Shown here: one piece after another, positions 7,964-17,597 of the stretch
How positions within the stretch are numbered: position 1 is the first letter of the stretch
How the letters are laid out: every line of letters begins with the position of its first letter
Assembly: GCF_028289705.1 (NCBI RefSeq)
Contig: NZ_JANQOI010000161.1
Span: forward strand, 1 to 64,000
Length of the DNA stretch: 64,000 bases
Direction of reading: 5' to 3'
DNA from: Pelagibius sp.
GTDB taxonomy: Bacteria > Pseudomonadota > Alphaproteobacteria > Kiloniellales > Kiloniellaceae
Notes under the pieces: model-generated
Database searches by the model: none
What the model was told of the DNA's origin: nothing
Seen by the model: the letters and a program-made list of their open reading frames with translations, nothing else
Program-made: the position numbers and the translations under genes

Positions 7964-9397
7964 TTGCCCGCAAGCCCCTCCATCAGCAACGTGCCGGAGT
8001 TTTCGGTCTCCGAGATCTCCCAGGCGGTCAAACGCACGCTGGAGGGCACTTTCGAGCGGGTACGGGTGCGCGGTGAGATCTCCGGCTTCAAGCGGGCCGC
8101 CTCCGGCCACCTCTACCTGGCGCTGAAAGACGAGAACGCGGTGCTCGACGGCGTGTGCTGGCGCGGCACCGCGGGGCGCCTGGCGATCCAGCCGGAAGAC
8201 GGCATGGAGGTCATCGCTTCCGGGCGGATCACCAGCTATCCCGGCCGCTCCAAGTACCAGATCGTCATCGAGGCGCTGGAACTGGCCGGCCAGGGCGCCC
8301 TGCTGAAGCTGCTGGAGGAGCGGCGCCGCAAGCTGGCCGAGGAGGGCCTGTTCGACGAGGCGCGCAAGCGCCCCCTGCCGTTCCTGCCCGGGGTCATCGG
8401 GGTCGTCACCTCGCCCAGCGGCGCGGTGATCCGCGACATCCTGCACCGTCTGGCGGACCGCTTTCCGCGCCGGGTGCTGGTCTGGCCGGTGCTGGTCCAG
8501 GGCGAAGGCGCGGCGGCGCAGGTGGCGGCGGCCATCCGCGGCTTCAATGCCTTGCCCGAGGCAGGAGAAGTGCCGCGGCCCGATCTGCTGATCGTCGCCC
8601 GTGGCGGCGGCTCCCTGGAGGACCTCTGGTCCTTCAACGAAGAGGTGGTGGTGCGGGCGGCGGCGGATTCGGAGATTCCGCTGATTTCCGCCGTGGGTCA
8701 CGAGACCGACACGACCCTCATCGACTTTGCCGCCGACCGCCGCGCGCCCACACCGACGGCGGCTGCGGAGATGGCGGTGCCGGTGCGCCGGGAGCTACTG
8801 CTGCAGGTCTCGGATCTGGACCGGCGCCTGCTGGCGGCGGCCAACCGGCTGATGGACGAACGCCGGACCCAGGTCGAGGGGCTGGGCCGCGGGCTGGTGG
8901 ACCCGCGCCGCCTGTTGGAGGAATTGACCCAGCGCCTGGACGAACGGGTCGAGCGCCTGCGGGCGGCCTGGACCCGCCTGCTGAAGGACGGCCAGGCCCA
9001 GGTGGCGCGGCTGCAGGCGGCGCTGCCCCACCCGCGCCAGCTTCTGACGGTGAAGCGCGAGCAACTGGCGGCTGCGGCGGGCCGTTTGGAAACGCTGCAG
9101 CCCCGCCTGCTGAGCGAGCGCCGCGGCGAGGTGGAGAGCCTCGGGCGGGTGCTGGAGAGCATCTCCTACAAGAACGTCCTGCAGCGCGGCTATGCCGTGG
9201 TGCGCGGACCCGAAGGTGCGATCACGTCAGCGGCGGCGGTGCAGCCGGGCCAGGCCCTGCGCCTGGAGTTCGCCGACGGCACGGCGGCGGCCACCGGCGG
9301 GTCGGCTAATCCGGAGAATCCGCAGAAGCCGAAGCCCGCCGCGAAGCCCAGGAAGGCGGGGCCGGCCAAGGACGATCCCCAGGGATCGCTGCTGTGA
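7964..9397 (+). CDS. xseA: exodeoxyribonuclease VII large subunit
   Basis: Large subunit of the single-strand exonuclease that degrades ssDNA in both directions. The 477-residue protein has the N-terminal OB fold ([20 protein letters not shown]), the catalytic domain with [15 protein letters not shown] and the [16 protein letters not shown] and [20 protein letters not shown] blocks, a long coiled coil (about 270-390), and a basic Pro/Lys-rich tail. The start is a TTG at 7964; a GTG at 7991 is possible. The small subunit xseB is not adjacent. Its stop overlaps the next gene by 4 bases. Confidence 0.94.
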   Translation: MPASPSISNVPEFSVSEISQAVKRTLEGTFERVRVRGEISGFKRAASGHLYLALKDENAVLDGVCWRGTAGRLAIQPEDGMEVIASGRITSYPGRSKYQIVIEALELAGQGALLKLLEERRRKLAEEGLFDEARKRPLPFLPGVIGVVTSPSGAVIRDILHRLADRFPRRVLVWPVLVQGEGAAAQVAAAIRGFNALPEAGEVPRPDLLIVARGGGSLEDLWSFNEEVVVRAAADSEIPLISAVGHETDTTLIDFAADRRAPTPTAAAEMAVPVRRELLLQVSDLDRRLLAAANRLMDERRTQVEGLGRGLVDPRRLLEELTQRLDERVERLRAAWTRLLKDGQAQVARLQAALPHPRQLLTVKREQLAAAAGRLETLQPRLLSERRGEVESLGRVLESISYKNVLQRGYAVVRGPEGAITSAAAVQPGQALRLEFADGTAAATGGSANPENPQKPKPAAKPRKAGPAKDDPQGSLL

Positions 9398-10230
9398 TGG
9401 GCAGGCGCAGCATCGCTGCAGTTTTGCTGTTCCTGACGTTGCTTTGGCCGCTCTCGCTGGCGGCGCAGCAGGCGCCAGTTTTGGAAGGTGATCTCGTGCA
9501 GGGTGGCTTGGTGATCGGCACCGCCGTCCCCGGCGCCCGGGTCACCTTGAATGACAAGCCCTTGCGGGTGACCGGCGACGGCCGCTTTGTCTTCGGCTTC
9601 GGGCGCGATGCGCCGGGCGAGGCGCGGCTCACAGTCACCTACCCCGACGGCGCGGTCAGCGATCAGACGCTGGCCATCGCCGGCCGGGAGTACAAGGTGC
9701 AGCGCATCGACGGCCTGCCGAAGAAGTTCGTGACGCCGCCGGACGAGGTGGTGACGCGCATCCGCGCCGATGCCGAGGCGGCTGCGGCGGCACGCGGGAC
9801 CGACCGCCCGGAGACCGATTTCGACAGCGGCTTCCGCTGGCCCGCTATTGGTATCATCAGCGGTGTCTACGGCTCCCAGAGGATTCTGAACGGCGAGCCG
9901 CGGCGCCCGCACTTCGGCATCGACATCGCCGCCCCCAAGGGCACGCCGGTGGTGGCCCCGGCGGATGGCCTGGTGACCCTCGTGCACCCGGACATGTACT
10001 TCACCGGCGTCACCCTGTTCCTCGATCACGGCCACGGGCTGTCCTCGGCTTTTCTGCACCTGGAGAAGGTCACGGTGCGCGAGGGGCAGAAGGTCACGAA
10101 GGGCGAGCAGATCGCCACCGTCGGCTCCACCGGCCGGTCCACCGGGCCGCATTTGGACTGGCGGGTGAACTGGTTCACCGAGCGGCTGGACCCGGCGCTT
10201 CTGGTCGGCCCGATGCCGGCCAGCCCCTGA
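9394..10230 (+). CDS. M23 family metallopeptidase
   Basis: A 278-residue exported peptidoglycan hydrolase-like protein. It has a signal peptide (residues 3-24), a beta-sandwich N domain ([20 protein letters not shown]), and a LytM/M23 domain with [35 protein letters not shown] and [17 protein letters not shown]. All zinc ligands expected of an active M23 enzyme are present (HxxxD, then HxH in the PHLDW block). Start is GTG at 9394, or ATG at 9397, overlapping the xseA stop. It probably acts as a cell-wall endopeptidase. Confidence 0.9.
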   Translation: MMGRRSIAAVLLFLTLLWPLSLAAQQAPVLEGDLVQGGLVIGTAVPGARVTLNDKPLRVTGDGRFVFGFGRDAPGEARLTVTYPDGAVSDQTLAIAGREYKVQRIDGLPKKFVTPPDEVVTRIRADAEAAAAARGTDRPETDFDSGFRWPAIGIISGVYGSQRILNGEPRRPHFGIDIAAPKGTPVVAPADGLVTLVHPDMYFTGVTLFLDHGHGLSSAFLHLEKVTVREGQKVTKGEQIATVGSTGRSTGPHLDWRVNWFTERLDPALLVGPMPASP

Positions 10231-10243
10231 GTCTGTTGCTGAG

Positions 10244-11215
10244 TCAGGCGCTGAGCTCGGATTGCGGCTGAGGCCGGGGTTCCCGGGTGGGCCGGTCCCA
10301 GCGCCGGTGCAGCCAGAGCCAGTCGGCGGGGCGCTCGCGGATCCATCGCTCCAACACAGTGTTCGCCTCGGCCATCATGGCTTCGGCGTCGGCCTGCTTG
10401 CTGCCCAGGTTCGGGCGCTCGATGGGCGGTTCCACCGAGATGCGAAAGCGCGCGCCGCCCAGGCGCTCGAACTGCACCGGAAACATCGGGATGCCGCGGT
10501 CGATGGCCTGCTTGGCGATGCCCAGGGTGGTGCGCGCGGGCTTTCCGAAGAGGGGCAGCGGCACCCCCTGGCTGGACCGCTGATCGAACAGCACCCCCAG
10601 ATCGAACCCCTCGTCCAGCAGCCTCACCACCTGGCGGGCGCCGTCGCGGCTCTTTGAAATCAGCCCCTTGTCGTGATTGGGCCGGCTGCGGAAGTACTGG
10701 GTGACGCGCTCGATGTAGGGATTGTTGATCCGGCGGACCACGACGGTGATGTCGTAGCCTTGCTTGTGGGCGATGACGGGCATCAGCTCGAAGTTGGCCA
10801 TATGAGCGGCCAGCAGAATGAAATGGCCGCCGTCCCGGCGGATCGCGGCCAGCCGCTCGGAGCCGACCACCTCGACGCGGCCTGAGTTGGCTGCCGCGAT
10901 GGTTCCGAGATGCGGATACTCCGCCACCGTGCGGCCCAGGTTGTCCCACATGCCGATCAGGATCTCGCGGTGCTGGGCCTCGCTCATCTCCGGAAAGGCG
11001 ATGGCCAGGTGCTGCATCGCCCGGCGGTTGACGCCGAGACTCCGCGCTAGCGTACGGGCGCCCCAGCCGGCGAAACCGGAGGCCCAGTCCACCGGGAGCA
11101 GCCAGAAAAAGCCCATGGCCAGCAGATGCGCCAGGCCCTCGGCGGCATGACGCAGGCGCCGCAGCAGCTTGTTCAGGGGGCGCTGGCGCCTAGCCCAACG
11201 CTTTTCCTTGCGCAT
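10244..11215 (-). CDS. LpxL/HtrB-family lipid A acyltransferase
   Basis: A 323-residue inner-membrane-associated acyltransferase. A basic N terminus precedes one hydrophobic segment (LAHLLAMGFFWLLPVDWASG). The catalytic HxxxxE motif is in AAHMANFELMPV, followed by the substrate-binding DQRSSQGVPLPLFGKPA block. The family adds secondary acyl chains to Kdo-lipid A precursors. It is the last gene of a minus-strand operon (msbA-like, DUF374, lpxK, this gene), only 3 bases after the lpxK stop. Which acyl position it serves cannot be told from sequence. Confidence 0.88.
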   Translation of the reverse strand: MRKEKRWARRQRPLNKLLRRLRHAAEGLAHLLAMGFFWLLPVDWASGFAGWGARTLARSLGVNRRAMQHLAIAFPEMSEAQHREILIGMWDNLGRTVAEYPHLGTIAAANSGRVEVVGSERLAAIRRDGGHFILLAAHMANFELMPVIAHKQGYDITVVVRRINNPYIERVTQYFRSRPNHDKGLISKSRDGARQVVRLLDEGFDLGVLFDQRSSQGVPLPLFGKPARTTLGIAKQAIDRGIPMFPVQFERLGGARFRISVEPPIERPNLGSKQADAEAMMAEANTVLERWIRERPADWLWLHRRWDRPTREPRPQPQSELSA

Positions 11216-11218
11216 TGT

Positions 11219-12229
11219 TTAGCCTGGTTGTTCCTGGGGCGGGTGCTTGGCTGCCGGGTCCGGCGCGGCCGACAGTGGCAGCCGCGCCAGAAGCTCCGAC
11301 AGGGCGCTCTTGTCTTCCCAGGCCAGGGATACGTCAAGCACCAAGATGTCGCCGGGTTTCTCGGGGCCCAGGCGCAGGGCGTCCTTTGCGGTGGTCACCA
11401 GGGTCGCCTGCGCGGCCTCCGCCGCTTGGCGCAGCTCGGTCAGGATCGCCGTGTCGTAGGGCTGGTGATCGGCGAAGGCCCTCGTGCCCGCCAGCTCCGC
11501 GCCGAGGCCGCGCAGGCTGTCGAAGAACTTCTCCGGCCGGCCGATGCCGGCAAAGGCGAGAACCCTCCGTCCGGCAAGAGCAGCGTCATCGGGCACAAGC
11601 CTGGCCCTGAGGATGGGGCGCTGCGCGAGGCGCCGATCGATCGCCGCAGCCTCGGCGCCGACGACGACCACGGCATCGGCCCGGGCGAGCCCGCTGGCCG
11701 GGGTCTCGCGCAACGGCCCGGCCGGGATGACGCGCCCGTTGCCGAGGCCGTAGGCCCCGTCGACGACCAGCAGCGAGAGGTCCTTTTTCAAGCCCGGGTT
11801 CTGGAAGCCGTCGTCCATGACGAGGACGTCGGCCCCGGCGGCCACCGCCGCCTTGGCACCGGCGACACGGTCGCCCGCCACCCAGGTCGGCGCCATCCGG
11901 GCCAACAGGAGGGCTTCGTCACCCACCGCCGCGGCATCGTGGATTGCAGCGTCCACCCTTGTCGGGCCGGCTGTCCGGCCGCCGTAGCCGCGGGTGAGGG
12001 CGGCCGGGGCATGGCCACGTTGCTCCAGGATCTCCAGCAGGGAGAGGGCGACCGGCGTCTTGCCGGCGCCGCCGGCCACCAGGTTGCCGACACAGATCAC
12101 CGGGACCGGGGCCTGCCAGGGGGTGACCAGGGCGCGGCGCAAAACCCCGGCGAGGTGATAGGCCTGTCCCAGGGGCGCCAGCAGACGGGGGAGCGCGCCG
12201 TCCCTGGCCCAGAACTCAGGCGCGCGCAC
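11219..12229 (-). CDS. lpxK: tetraacyldisaccharide 4'-kinase
   Basis: Phosphorylates the 4' position of the lipid A disaccharide at the inner membrane. The 336-residue protein has the LpxK opening (PEFWARDGALPRLLAPLGQA) and the P-loop VGNLVAGGAGKTPV at 48-60. The DVLVMDDGFQNPGLKKDLSL block and the C-terminal VTTAKDALRLGP block are also typical. The start is a GTG at 12229, overlapping the DUF374 gene by 14 bases. In many alphaproteobacteria the Kdo transferase gene waaA lies between these two genes; here that slot is empty. Confidence 0.95.
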   Translation of the reverse strand: MRAPEFWARDGALPRLLAPLGQAYHLAGVLRRALVTPWQAPVPVICVGNLVAGGAGKTPVALSLLEILEQRGHAPAALTRGYGGRTAGPTRVDAAIHDAAAVGDEALLLARMAPTWVAGDRVAGAKAAVAAGADVLVMDDGFQNPGLKKDLSLLVVDGAYGLGNGRVIPAGPLRETPASGLARADAVVVVGAEAAAIDRRLAQRPILRARLVPDDAALAGRRVLAFAGIGRPEKFFDSLRGLGAELAGTRAFADHQPYDTAILTELRQAAEAAQATLVTTAKDALRLGPEKPGDILVLDVSLAWEDKSALSELLARLPLSAAPDPAAKHPPQEQPG

Positions 12230-12953
12230 GGCGGTGCGGCCCTTCGTCGAGGCCCGCGGCCGGCACTTCGTCCTGGCCCAGGATCCGTTCGGCCTCGTTG
12301 GTCAGGTCATTCATGCTCTGCTCGATGGCCAGGCGGCAGCGCTCCAGCGCCGCCGCGTCCGCGTCACGCGGCACATAGACCGGCGGACCCCAGTGAAGCA
12401 CGCCGCGGGCCCAGGGGAACGGCAGACAGAAGCGGTCCCAGGTGCCGAAGACTTTCCGTGGCGAGGTGCTGCCGGTCAGGGTGACCATGGGCGCGCCGGA
12501 AAGCTGGGCCGCCTTCACGGCACCCATCTTGATGCGCATGCGTGGGCCTTTGGGTCCGTCCGGGGTGATCATCATGGTCATGCCCTTGTCCAGCTGGCGG
12601 CACATCTCCCTGAGCGCCGAGGCGCCGCCACGGCGGCTCGAGCCATGCACCACGACGTAGCCGATGTGCCGCAAGGCATCGCCGATCATGCGTCCGTCGC
12701 GGTGACCCGAGGTCATGAACCCCAAGGCCCCCGGCCGCGGCCGTGGGTGCCAGCCGCCGACGACAACGAACATCCGGCCATGCCAGCAGCAGACGATCAG
12801 CGGCTTGCCGGCCTTGAACAGCTTTTCGGTTTCGGGGTCGACGTGGCGCGTCCAGCGGATGCTCAGGTAGAAGAACCAGATCAGGCCGGCCACCATGAGG
12901 GCGAAGAGGCTTTGCGCCTGATCCGACCGCAGCCACGATTTCAGGATCTTCAC
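12216..12953 (-). CDS. DUF374 lysophospholipid acyltransferase family protein
   Basis: A 245-residue protein with an N-terminal membrane segment (SLFALMVAGLIWFFYLSIRW), the LPLAT-like core ending in TSGHRDGRMIGDALRHIGY, and the DUF374 hallmark MMITPDGPKGPRMRIKMGAV. Bacterial DUF374 proteins are thought to act in lipid A or phospholipid acylation, consistent with its place between msbA-like and lpxK genes. I chose the GTG at 12953: the frame runs further upstream, but that would overlap the end of the ABC transporter gene by about 90 bases. It overlaps lpxK by 14 bases. Confidence 0.88.
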   Translation of the reverse strand: MKILKSWLRSDQAQSLFALMVAGLIWFFYLSIRWTRHVDPETEKLFKAGKPLIVCCWHGRMFVVVGGWHPRPRPGALGFMTSGHRDGRMIGDALRHIGYVVVHGSSRRGGASALREMCRQLDKGMTMMITPDGPKGPRMRIKMGAVKAAQLSGAPMVTLTGSTSPRKVFGTWDRFCLPFPWARGVLHWGPPVYVPRDADAAALERCRLAIEQSMNDLTNEAERILGQDEVPAAGLDEGPHRRARA

Positions 12954-12972
12954 GGTGCGGCCGGCTCTGGAC

Positions 12973-14811
12973 TCAGGCTTGGGCGCGGAGGTCGCCCTCG
13001 GCCGCGCCGTCCGGCAGTTCGGTTTCTTCCTGCTGGGCGAACTGCATGGCGTAGAGCCGGGCATAGTGGCCGTCGCGGTGGAGCAGCTCAGTGTGGCTGC
13101 CCTGCTCGACGACGCGGCCGCCCTCCATCACATAGATGATATCCGCGTCGACCACGGTGGAGAGGCGGTGGGCGATGACGAAGGTGGTGCGCCCGGACAT
13201 CAGCTTGTTGAGCGCCGCCTGGACCTGGCGCTCAGACTTGTTGTCGAGGGCCGAGGTCGCTTCGTCGAGCAGCAGGATTGGCGCGTCCTTGAGGATCGCC
13301 CGGGCGATGGCGATGCGTTGGCGCTGGCCGCCGGAGAGGTTGCTGCCGCGCGGGCCCACCTGGGTCTCGTAGCCCTGGCCCAGCTCCTGGATGAAGCTGT
13401 GGGCGCCGGCCATGCGGGCGGCCCGCTCGATCTCCTCGGCGCCGGCTCCCGGCCTGCCGTAGGCGATGTTGGCGCGCACCGTGTCGTCGAACAGCAGGAT
13501 CTCCTGGCTGACCAGGGCGATGGCGTGGCGCAGGGAATCCAGGGTCACCTCGCGCAGGTCCTGGCCGTCGATGGTGACGCTGCCGGCCTCGGGATCGTAG
13601 AAGCGCGGGATCAGGTTGAGGATGGTGGACTTGCCGGCACCCGACGGACCGACCAGGGCCACCGTCCTGCCGGCCGGGGCCTCCAACTCGACGCCGTGGA
13701 GGGCCGCACGCTCGCCGTCGTAGGAGAAATGGACGTCCTTGAAGTGCACCTGTCCGCCGGCCACCGAGAGTTCCTTGGCCTGGGGCCGGTCGACCACCTC
13801 CCGCTGGCGGTCCAGCACCTCGAAGACCCGCTGCGCGGCGGCGAGGCCGTTCTGCAGGATGCTGTTCAGCTTGCTCAGGCGCTTCAGCGGCTCATAGGCC
13901 AGAAGCAGAGCGAAGATGAAGGCGAAGAGCGAGCCGGCATCGCGGTTGCCGGAGATCACCTCGTGGCCGCCGTAGAGAACTACTCCGGCGATGGCAAAGC
14001 CGCCGAGCGCCTCCATCACCGGGTGGATGATGTTGCTGACCCGTGCCTGCTTCATGTTGAGCTGGTAGACCTCTTCGATGGCCTCCTGGGCGCGCTTGGA
14101 TTCGTAGCGCTCCATGACATAGGCCTTGACGTGGCGGATGCCCTGAAAGGCCTCGTCGAGCAAGGTGGTGAGGCGCCCGACCTGCACCTGGTTGCGCCCC
14201 GAGACCTTGCGCATGGAGCGGCCGATCCGAACCGAGGGGAAGATCGCGATGGGCAGGACCACGCAGGTGAAGAGGGCCAGCAGCCAGTCCTCGTAGAACA
14301 TCACCGCCACCAAAGCCGCGGCGGTCAGCGTATCCTTGCCGATGGCGGTCAGCGTGCTGGAGGTGGTGTTGCGCAGCAAGTTGACGTCGTTGATGAAGCG
14401 CGACACCAGGGCACCGGGTGCGTTGTGGTGGAAGAACGCCAGGTCGGCGCCGATCAGCTTGTCGAAGAGCTGCTGCTGGATCTTGGCCACCACGCGGTGG
14501 CCCACCTGGCTCATCAGCACCGCCTGACCGTAGGCGGCGAAGCCACGCAGGGTAAAGACGGCAATGGTGGTGATGGCCACGGGATAGAGCAGGTCGGAGC
14601 GCCGGGCGCCGAAGATGTCGTTGACGATGGGCTTGATGAGCTGGGTGAAGCCGGCGGTGGTGCCGGCGACGATGGCCATGCCGACCAGCGCCACGGCGAT
14701 GCGCCACTTGTGCTCAACCACATAGTCGCGCACCAGCCGGTGCACCAGGACCTTGGTCGAGGCGTCGCGGAAGTCGATTTTCTTCGGCTTGCTGGTGTTC
14801 TTGTCTGACAA
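12973..14811 (-). CDS. msbA: MsbA-like ABC exporter (permease-ATPase fusion)
   Basis: A 612-residue type IV ABC exporter. The transmembrane domain spans about residues 30-330, including the EAFQGIRHVKAYVMERYE coupling region. The nucleotide-binding domain has Walker A GPSGAGKST (388-396), Q-loop SQEILLFDD, signature LSGGQ (492-496) and Walker B ILLLDEATSALD, followed by the switch His in VIAHRLSTV. Its place ahead of DUF374, lpxK and lpxL-like genes supports lipid A-core flipping across the inner membrane, though the substrate is inferred from context. Start is a TTG at 14811. Confidence 0.88.
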   Translation of the reverse strand: MSDKNTSKPKKIDFRDASTKVLVHRLVRDYVVEHKWRIAVALVGMAIVAGTTAGFTQLIKPIVNDIFGARRSDLLYPVAITTIAVFTLRGFAAYGQAVLMSQVGHRVVAKIQQQLFDKLIGADLAFFHHNAPGALVSRFINDVNLLRNTTSSTLTAIGKDTLTAAALVAVMFYEDWLLALFTCVVLPIAIFPSVRIGRSMRKVSGRNQVQVGRLTTLLDEAFQGIRHVKAYVMERYESKRAQEAIEEVYQLNMKQARVSNIIHPVMEALGGFAIAGVVLYGGHEVISGNRDAGSLFAFIFALLLAYEPLKRLSKLNSILQNGLAAAQRVFEVLDRQREVVDRPQAKELSVAGGQVHFKDVHFSYDGERAALHGVELEAPAGRTVALVGPSGAGKSTILNLIPRFYDPEAGSVTIDGQDLREVTLDSLRHAIALVSQEILLFDDTVRANIAYGRPGAGAEEIERAARMAGAHSFIQELGQGYETQVGPRGSNLSGGQRQRIAIARAILKDAPILLLDEATSALDNKSERQVQAALNKLMSGRTTFVIAHRLSTVVDADIIYVMEGGRVVEQGSHTELLHRDGHYARLYAMQFAQQEETELPDGAAEGDLRAQA

Positions 14812-14998
14812 GTCGCTTCGGTGCCGTTTTTTTGAGGCGGCAAACCGTGAACCGTTGTTGGGGGGCGCAGCTTACCATGCGCCCCGGAGCAAGGTCACGG
14901 CCCCCGCAGTCCCGGATTAGAGCCGATTCTGCCTCTGCTGCAGTGCACAAACAGTGGCGTTAGACTTAGCGGGCAGAATCCGTATCATCGCGCCTTCC

Positions 14999-15928
14999 AT
15001 GACCGATTCGACCCGTACTGCCGGCGCCCCCCGGCGCCTGCTCGTCATCTATAACCCGACGGCCGGCGGAAGCAAGCGCCGCCGTTTCGAGGCTGTGCTG
15101 GCCGAACTGGCCGACCTCGGCTGCCCCATGGACGTGCGCCCCACGACCGGCCCCGGCGATGCCGGGCGCTTCGCAGCGGAGGCCGATGTTGATGAGCACG
15201 ACCTGGTGGTGGCCGCAGGCGGCGACGGCACCATCAACGAGGTGGTCAACGGCCTGGTCCGGCTGGCCGAAACCCGGGCGCATCCGCCGCTCGCCATCCT
15301 GCCCCTGGGGACCGCCAACGTTCTGGCGGCGGAACTGGGGCTGGAGATCGTGCCGCAGCGCATCGCCGGGGTGATCGCCCGCGGGTCCGTCCAGCGGGTC
15401 TGCCTGGGCCAGGCCGAGGGCGCGGACGGGCAGGCGCGGGTGTTCTCCCTGATGGCCGGAGCCGGCTTCGACGCGCGGGTGGTGGAGGCGCTGGACCTGC
15501 GGCTGAAGCGGCTGCTCGGCAAGGGCGCCTATGTGGTGGAAAGCGTCAAGCAGATGTGCCGGCGCCAGCCGCCGCCGCTGCAGGTCAGCATCGACGGGCA
15601 GGACTACGAGGCTGCCTCCGTGGTGGTCAGCAACGCCCGCTTCTACGCCGGGCGCTACCTGCTGGCCCCGGAGGCGCGGCTCGACCAGCCGCTGCTCCAT
15701 GCCTGTCTGTTTCGCGACGGCGATCCCTTCAACACGGTGCGCTACGCGGTGGCGCTGCAGCGTGGCCATCTGCCGGTCTCGCGCGGCTTCAAGATTGTCA
15801 CCGGCCAGGATATCCGCATCGAAGGGGAGCGCGGCTCCCCGGTGCAGGCCGACGGCGACGTGGTGGCCAAGCTGCCGGTGCGGATCAGCCCGCTGCCCCA
15901 AACCCTCCAGATGGTGACCGCGACCTGA
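14999..15928 (+). CDS. diacylglycerol kinase family lipid kinase (YegS/DgkB-like)
   Basis: A 309-residue cytoplasmic lipid kinase. It has the opening LLVIYNPTAGGSKRRRFEAV, the nucleotide-binding GGDGT motif at 74-78 (VVAAGGDGTINEVVNGL), and the PLGTANVLAAELGL block typical of the diacylglycerol kinase catalytic domain, then the C-terminal beta domain. The substrate could be diacylglycerol, a sphingoid base or another lipid. The ATG at 14999 is preferred to an upstream in-frame start at 14954. It is divergent from the msbA operon. Confidence 0.88.
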   Translation: MTDSTRTAGAPRRLLVIYNPTAGGSKRRRFEAVLAELADLGCPMDVRPTTGPGDAGRFAAEADVDEHDLVVAAGGDGTINEVVNGLVRLAETRAHPPLAILPLGTANVLAAELGLEIVPQRIAGVIARGSVQRVCLGQAEGADGQARVFSLMAGAGFDARVVEALDLRLKRLLGKGAYVVESVKQMCRRQPPPLQVSIDGQDYEAASVVVSNARFYAGRYLLAPEARLDQPLLHACLFRDGDPFNTVRYAVALQRGHLPVSRGFKIVTGQDIRIEGERGSPVQADGDVVAKLPVRISPLPQTLQMVTAT

Positions 15929-15951
15929 CTCTCAGTTCGGTGCTTTAGGCG

Positions 15952-16713
15952 CTATTGCGTCGCCGTTTTGGGGTCTGCCCTCAATCGATGGGCGCGCAGG
16001 TGCGTGTAGTGCGGAAGGACGATCTCGTGGATCTCCTTCACCCGGTCCGGCGCCTCGGAGATGTCGATATAGGTGCGGGGCTGCGGCTTGAGGCCGTCCG
16101 AGTCGCGCAGGTTGGCGTGGAACGATCCGCCGTCCCACCAGCTCACCTCGTCGCGGGCGCCCGGTTCCCACCGCAGAGCTTCCGGAATGAACGGAATGCC
16201 GACGGCCTTGCACCAGGCCTCCACCATGCGCGCGGGGTCTTCGAGCAGATCGTCGCTGTCGAGGACCGGTGGTGCCTCGCCGAGGTCGTCGCAGAGCCGG
16301 TCGAAGAGCTGACGTTGTTCGATGAAGCCGGTCTCCTTCAGGTGGAAATCGGGCCAATGCTTGAACATCGAAGTGATGGTTTTGGCCGGATCGCGGATCA
16401 GGAAGGAGTGGTTGAAATGATCAAGCAGTTCCTTCGTCCAAATCCGCTCGATGTAGTGCGGGAAATCCTTGGAGAAGACGGGGCCCTCTTCGGCCGCGGC
16501 CTGCAATCTCTCCCAGACGCTCTCAAGGGTGAGGCCGGGGGTACGCAGGCTGTCCGGCTTGACGCGCGGCCAGAGGGGGTTCTCGCCCTGGTACCAGGCT
16601 TCTCCAAAGGGCTCGTGAAAGCAGGTCATGTCGCCACGCATGCGCATCATCCACTCGAACGCCGTGGAGGTGGAGCGGGGTATGGCCCAAAGAGCGAGGA
16701 TCTTGCGCACCAC
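15952..16713 (-). CDS. sulfotransferase family protein
   Basis: A 253-residue protein. The first residues (VVRKILALWAIPRSTSTAFEW) carry the PAPS 5'-phosphosulfate-binding loop in a form seen in stand-alone bacterial sulfotransferase-like proteins. FLIRDPAKTITSMFKHWPDF carries the 3'-phosphate-binding Arg/Ser region. Related proteins include branched-chain aminotransferase-linked forms. The substrate is unknown. Start is one of two adjacent GTG codons (16713 or 16710) behind GAGAGGAG, and only 10 bases after the racemase-fold gene stop, so the two form an operon. The long upstream frame is a shadow of the neighbour. Confidence 0.8.
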   Translation of the reverse strand: MVRKILALWAIPRSTSTAFEWMMRMRGDMTCFHEPFGEAWYQGENPLWPRVKPDSLRTPGLTLESVWERLQAAAEEGPVFSKDFPHYIERIWTKELLDHFNHSFLIRDPAKTITSMFKHWPDFHLKETGFIEQRQLFDRLCDDLGEAPPVLDSDDLLEDPARMVEAWCKAVGIPFIPEALRWEPGARDEVSWWDGGSFHANLRDSDGLKPQPRTYIDISEAPDRVKEIHEIVLPHYTHLRAHRLRADPKTATQ

Positions 16714-16723
16714 AGCGCTCCTC

Positions 16724-17551
16724 TCAGGAAAGCGTGGAAAGCAGGCGGCCCTGGCGGGTGGTCGGTGCGACGCCGAGGGTCTTGAAGATCCGCCAGTAGA
16801 GCGCCGAGTCGGAGGAGACGATCGGCTTGCCGACCATCTGCTCCAGGTCGCATTCCAGCGAGACCATGCGTCTGGGCAGCCCGTCCGCACGGCGGAAATT
16901 AGGCATGCCGTTGACAACGTAAGCGTCGACGTTCGGCGCAAGCTCGGCGATCCGCTGCATCGACTCCACCGCGATCTCGCCTGGAAAGATCCAGGTCTTC
17001 GCATTGACCTCCTGCTGGTCATCATAGAGCCCGAGGTCGACGAAGTTGGCGACGTAAACGAGGTCGAAGCCAGCCTGTCCGAGAAAACGGGCGATGCCGT
17101 CGCGCCACTCGGGCCAATAGTAGACTGAGTTAAGGGCGATCTTCTCGGCGCCCAGGGCCCGCAGGCCTTCGACCAGGCAGTAGCCCGCCATATGGAAAGG
17201 GGTCTCATAGGTCTCGCTGAGGCGCTCGCAGATCGCCCGGATCTCTTCGGGCGTGGTTCCCGAGGCGTGGACCCAGTTGGTCCCGACCTGGCCGCAGACA
17301 TCTGCGCCGTTGTTGGCCATGCACTCGACGAATTCCTCCAGCAGGTGGAAGCTCTCGGAGCGCTGCGAAAGCTGGTGTGTGTATCCCGGCAGGTGCAGCA
17401 TCCGGCCATGCACGCCGACGGTTTCCGGCGCGATGCGGAGAAAGTCCGACGGCGCCGCGTCGAAATCCTGCGGCGGCGCGGTGAATCCGACCTGATGGGG
17501 AAAGAGCTTGTTTTCCTTCAGCGCCCATCGCTTCGGCTTTACGTAGCCCAC
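16724..17551 (-). CDS. maleate isomerase/Asp-Glu racemase-fold protein
   Basis: About 275 residues. The middle region (DVCGQVGTNWVHASGTTPEE, then IRAICERLSETYETPFHMAG) and the C-terminal MVSLECDLEQMVGKPIVSSD segment followed by ALYWRIFKTLGV match the maleate isomerase / arylmalonate decarboxylase branch of the Asp/Glu racemase superfamily. These enzymes use one or two Cys residues. Where two-Cys members have SCTNLR, this protein has NGMPNFR, so the second Cys is missing and it may be a one-base or decarboxylase-type enzyme. Start is uncertain: GTG at 17551 (GGGA upstream) or TTG at 17575 (AGGA upstream). It is coupled to the sulfotransferase gene. Confidence 0.7.
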   Translation of the reverse strand: MGYVKPKRWALKENKLFPHQVGFTAPPQDFDAAPSDFLRIAPETVGVHGRMLHLPGYTHQLSQRSESFHLLEEFVECMANNGADVCGQVGTNWVHASGTTPEEIRAICERLSETYETPFHMAGYCLVEGLRALGAEKIALNSVYYWPEWRDGIARFLGQAGFDLVYVANFVDLGLYDDQQEVNAKTWIFPGEIAVESMQRIAELAPNVDAYVVNGMPNFRRADGLPRRMVSLECDLEQMVGKPIVSSDSALYWRIFKTLGVAPTTRQGRLLSTLS

Positions 17552-17597
17552 AACGCTGTTCCCGGCCGCCAGCAAGCGAGTCCTGCCGCCGACGGCC

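Noticed and set aside
12955..14808. 617-codon plus-strand frame opposite the msbA-like gene
   Set aside because: Low-complexity shadow with no motif; the minus strand has complete ABC exporter motifs.
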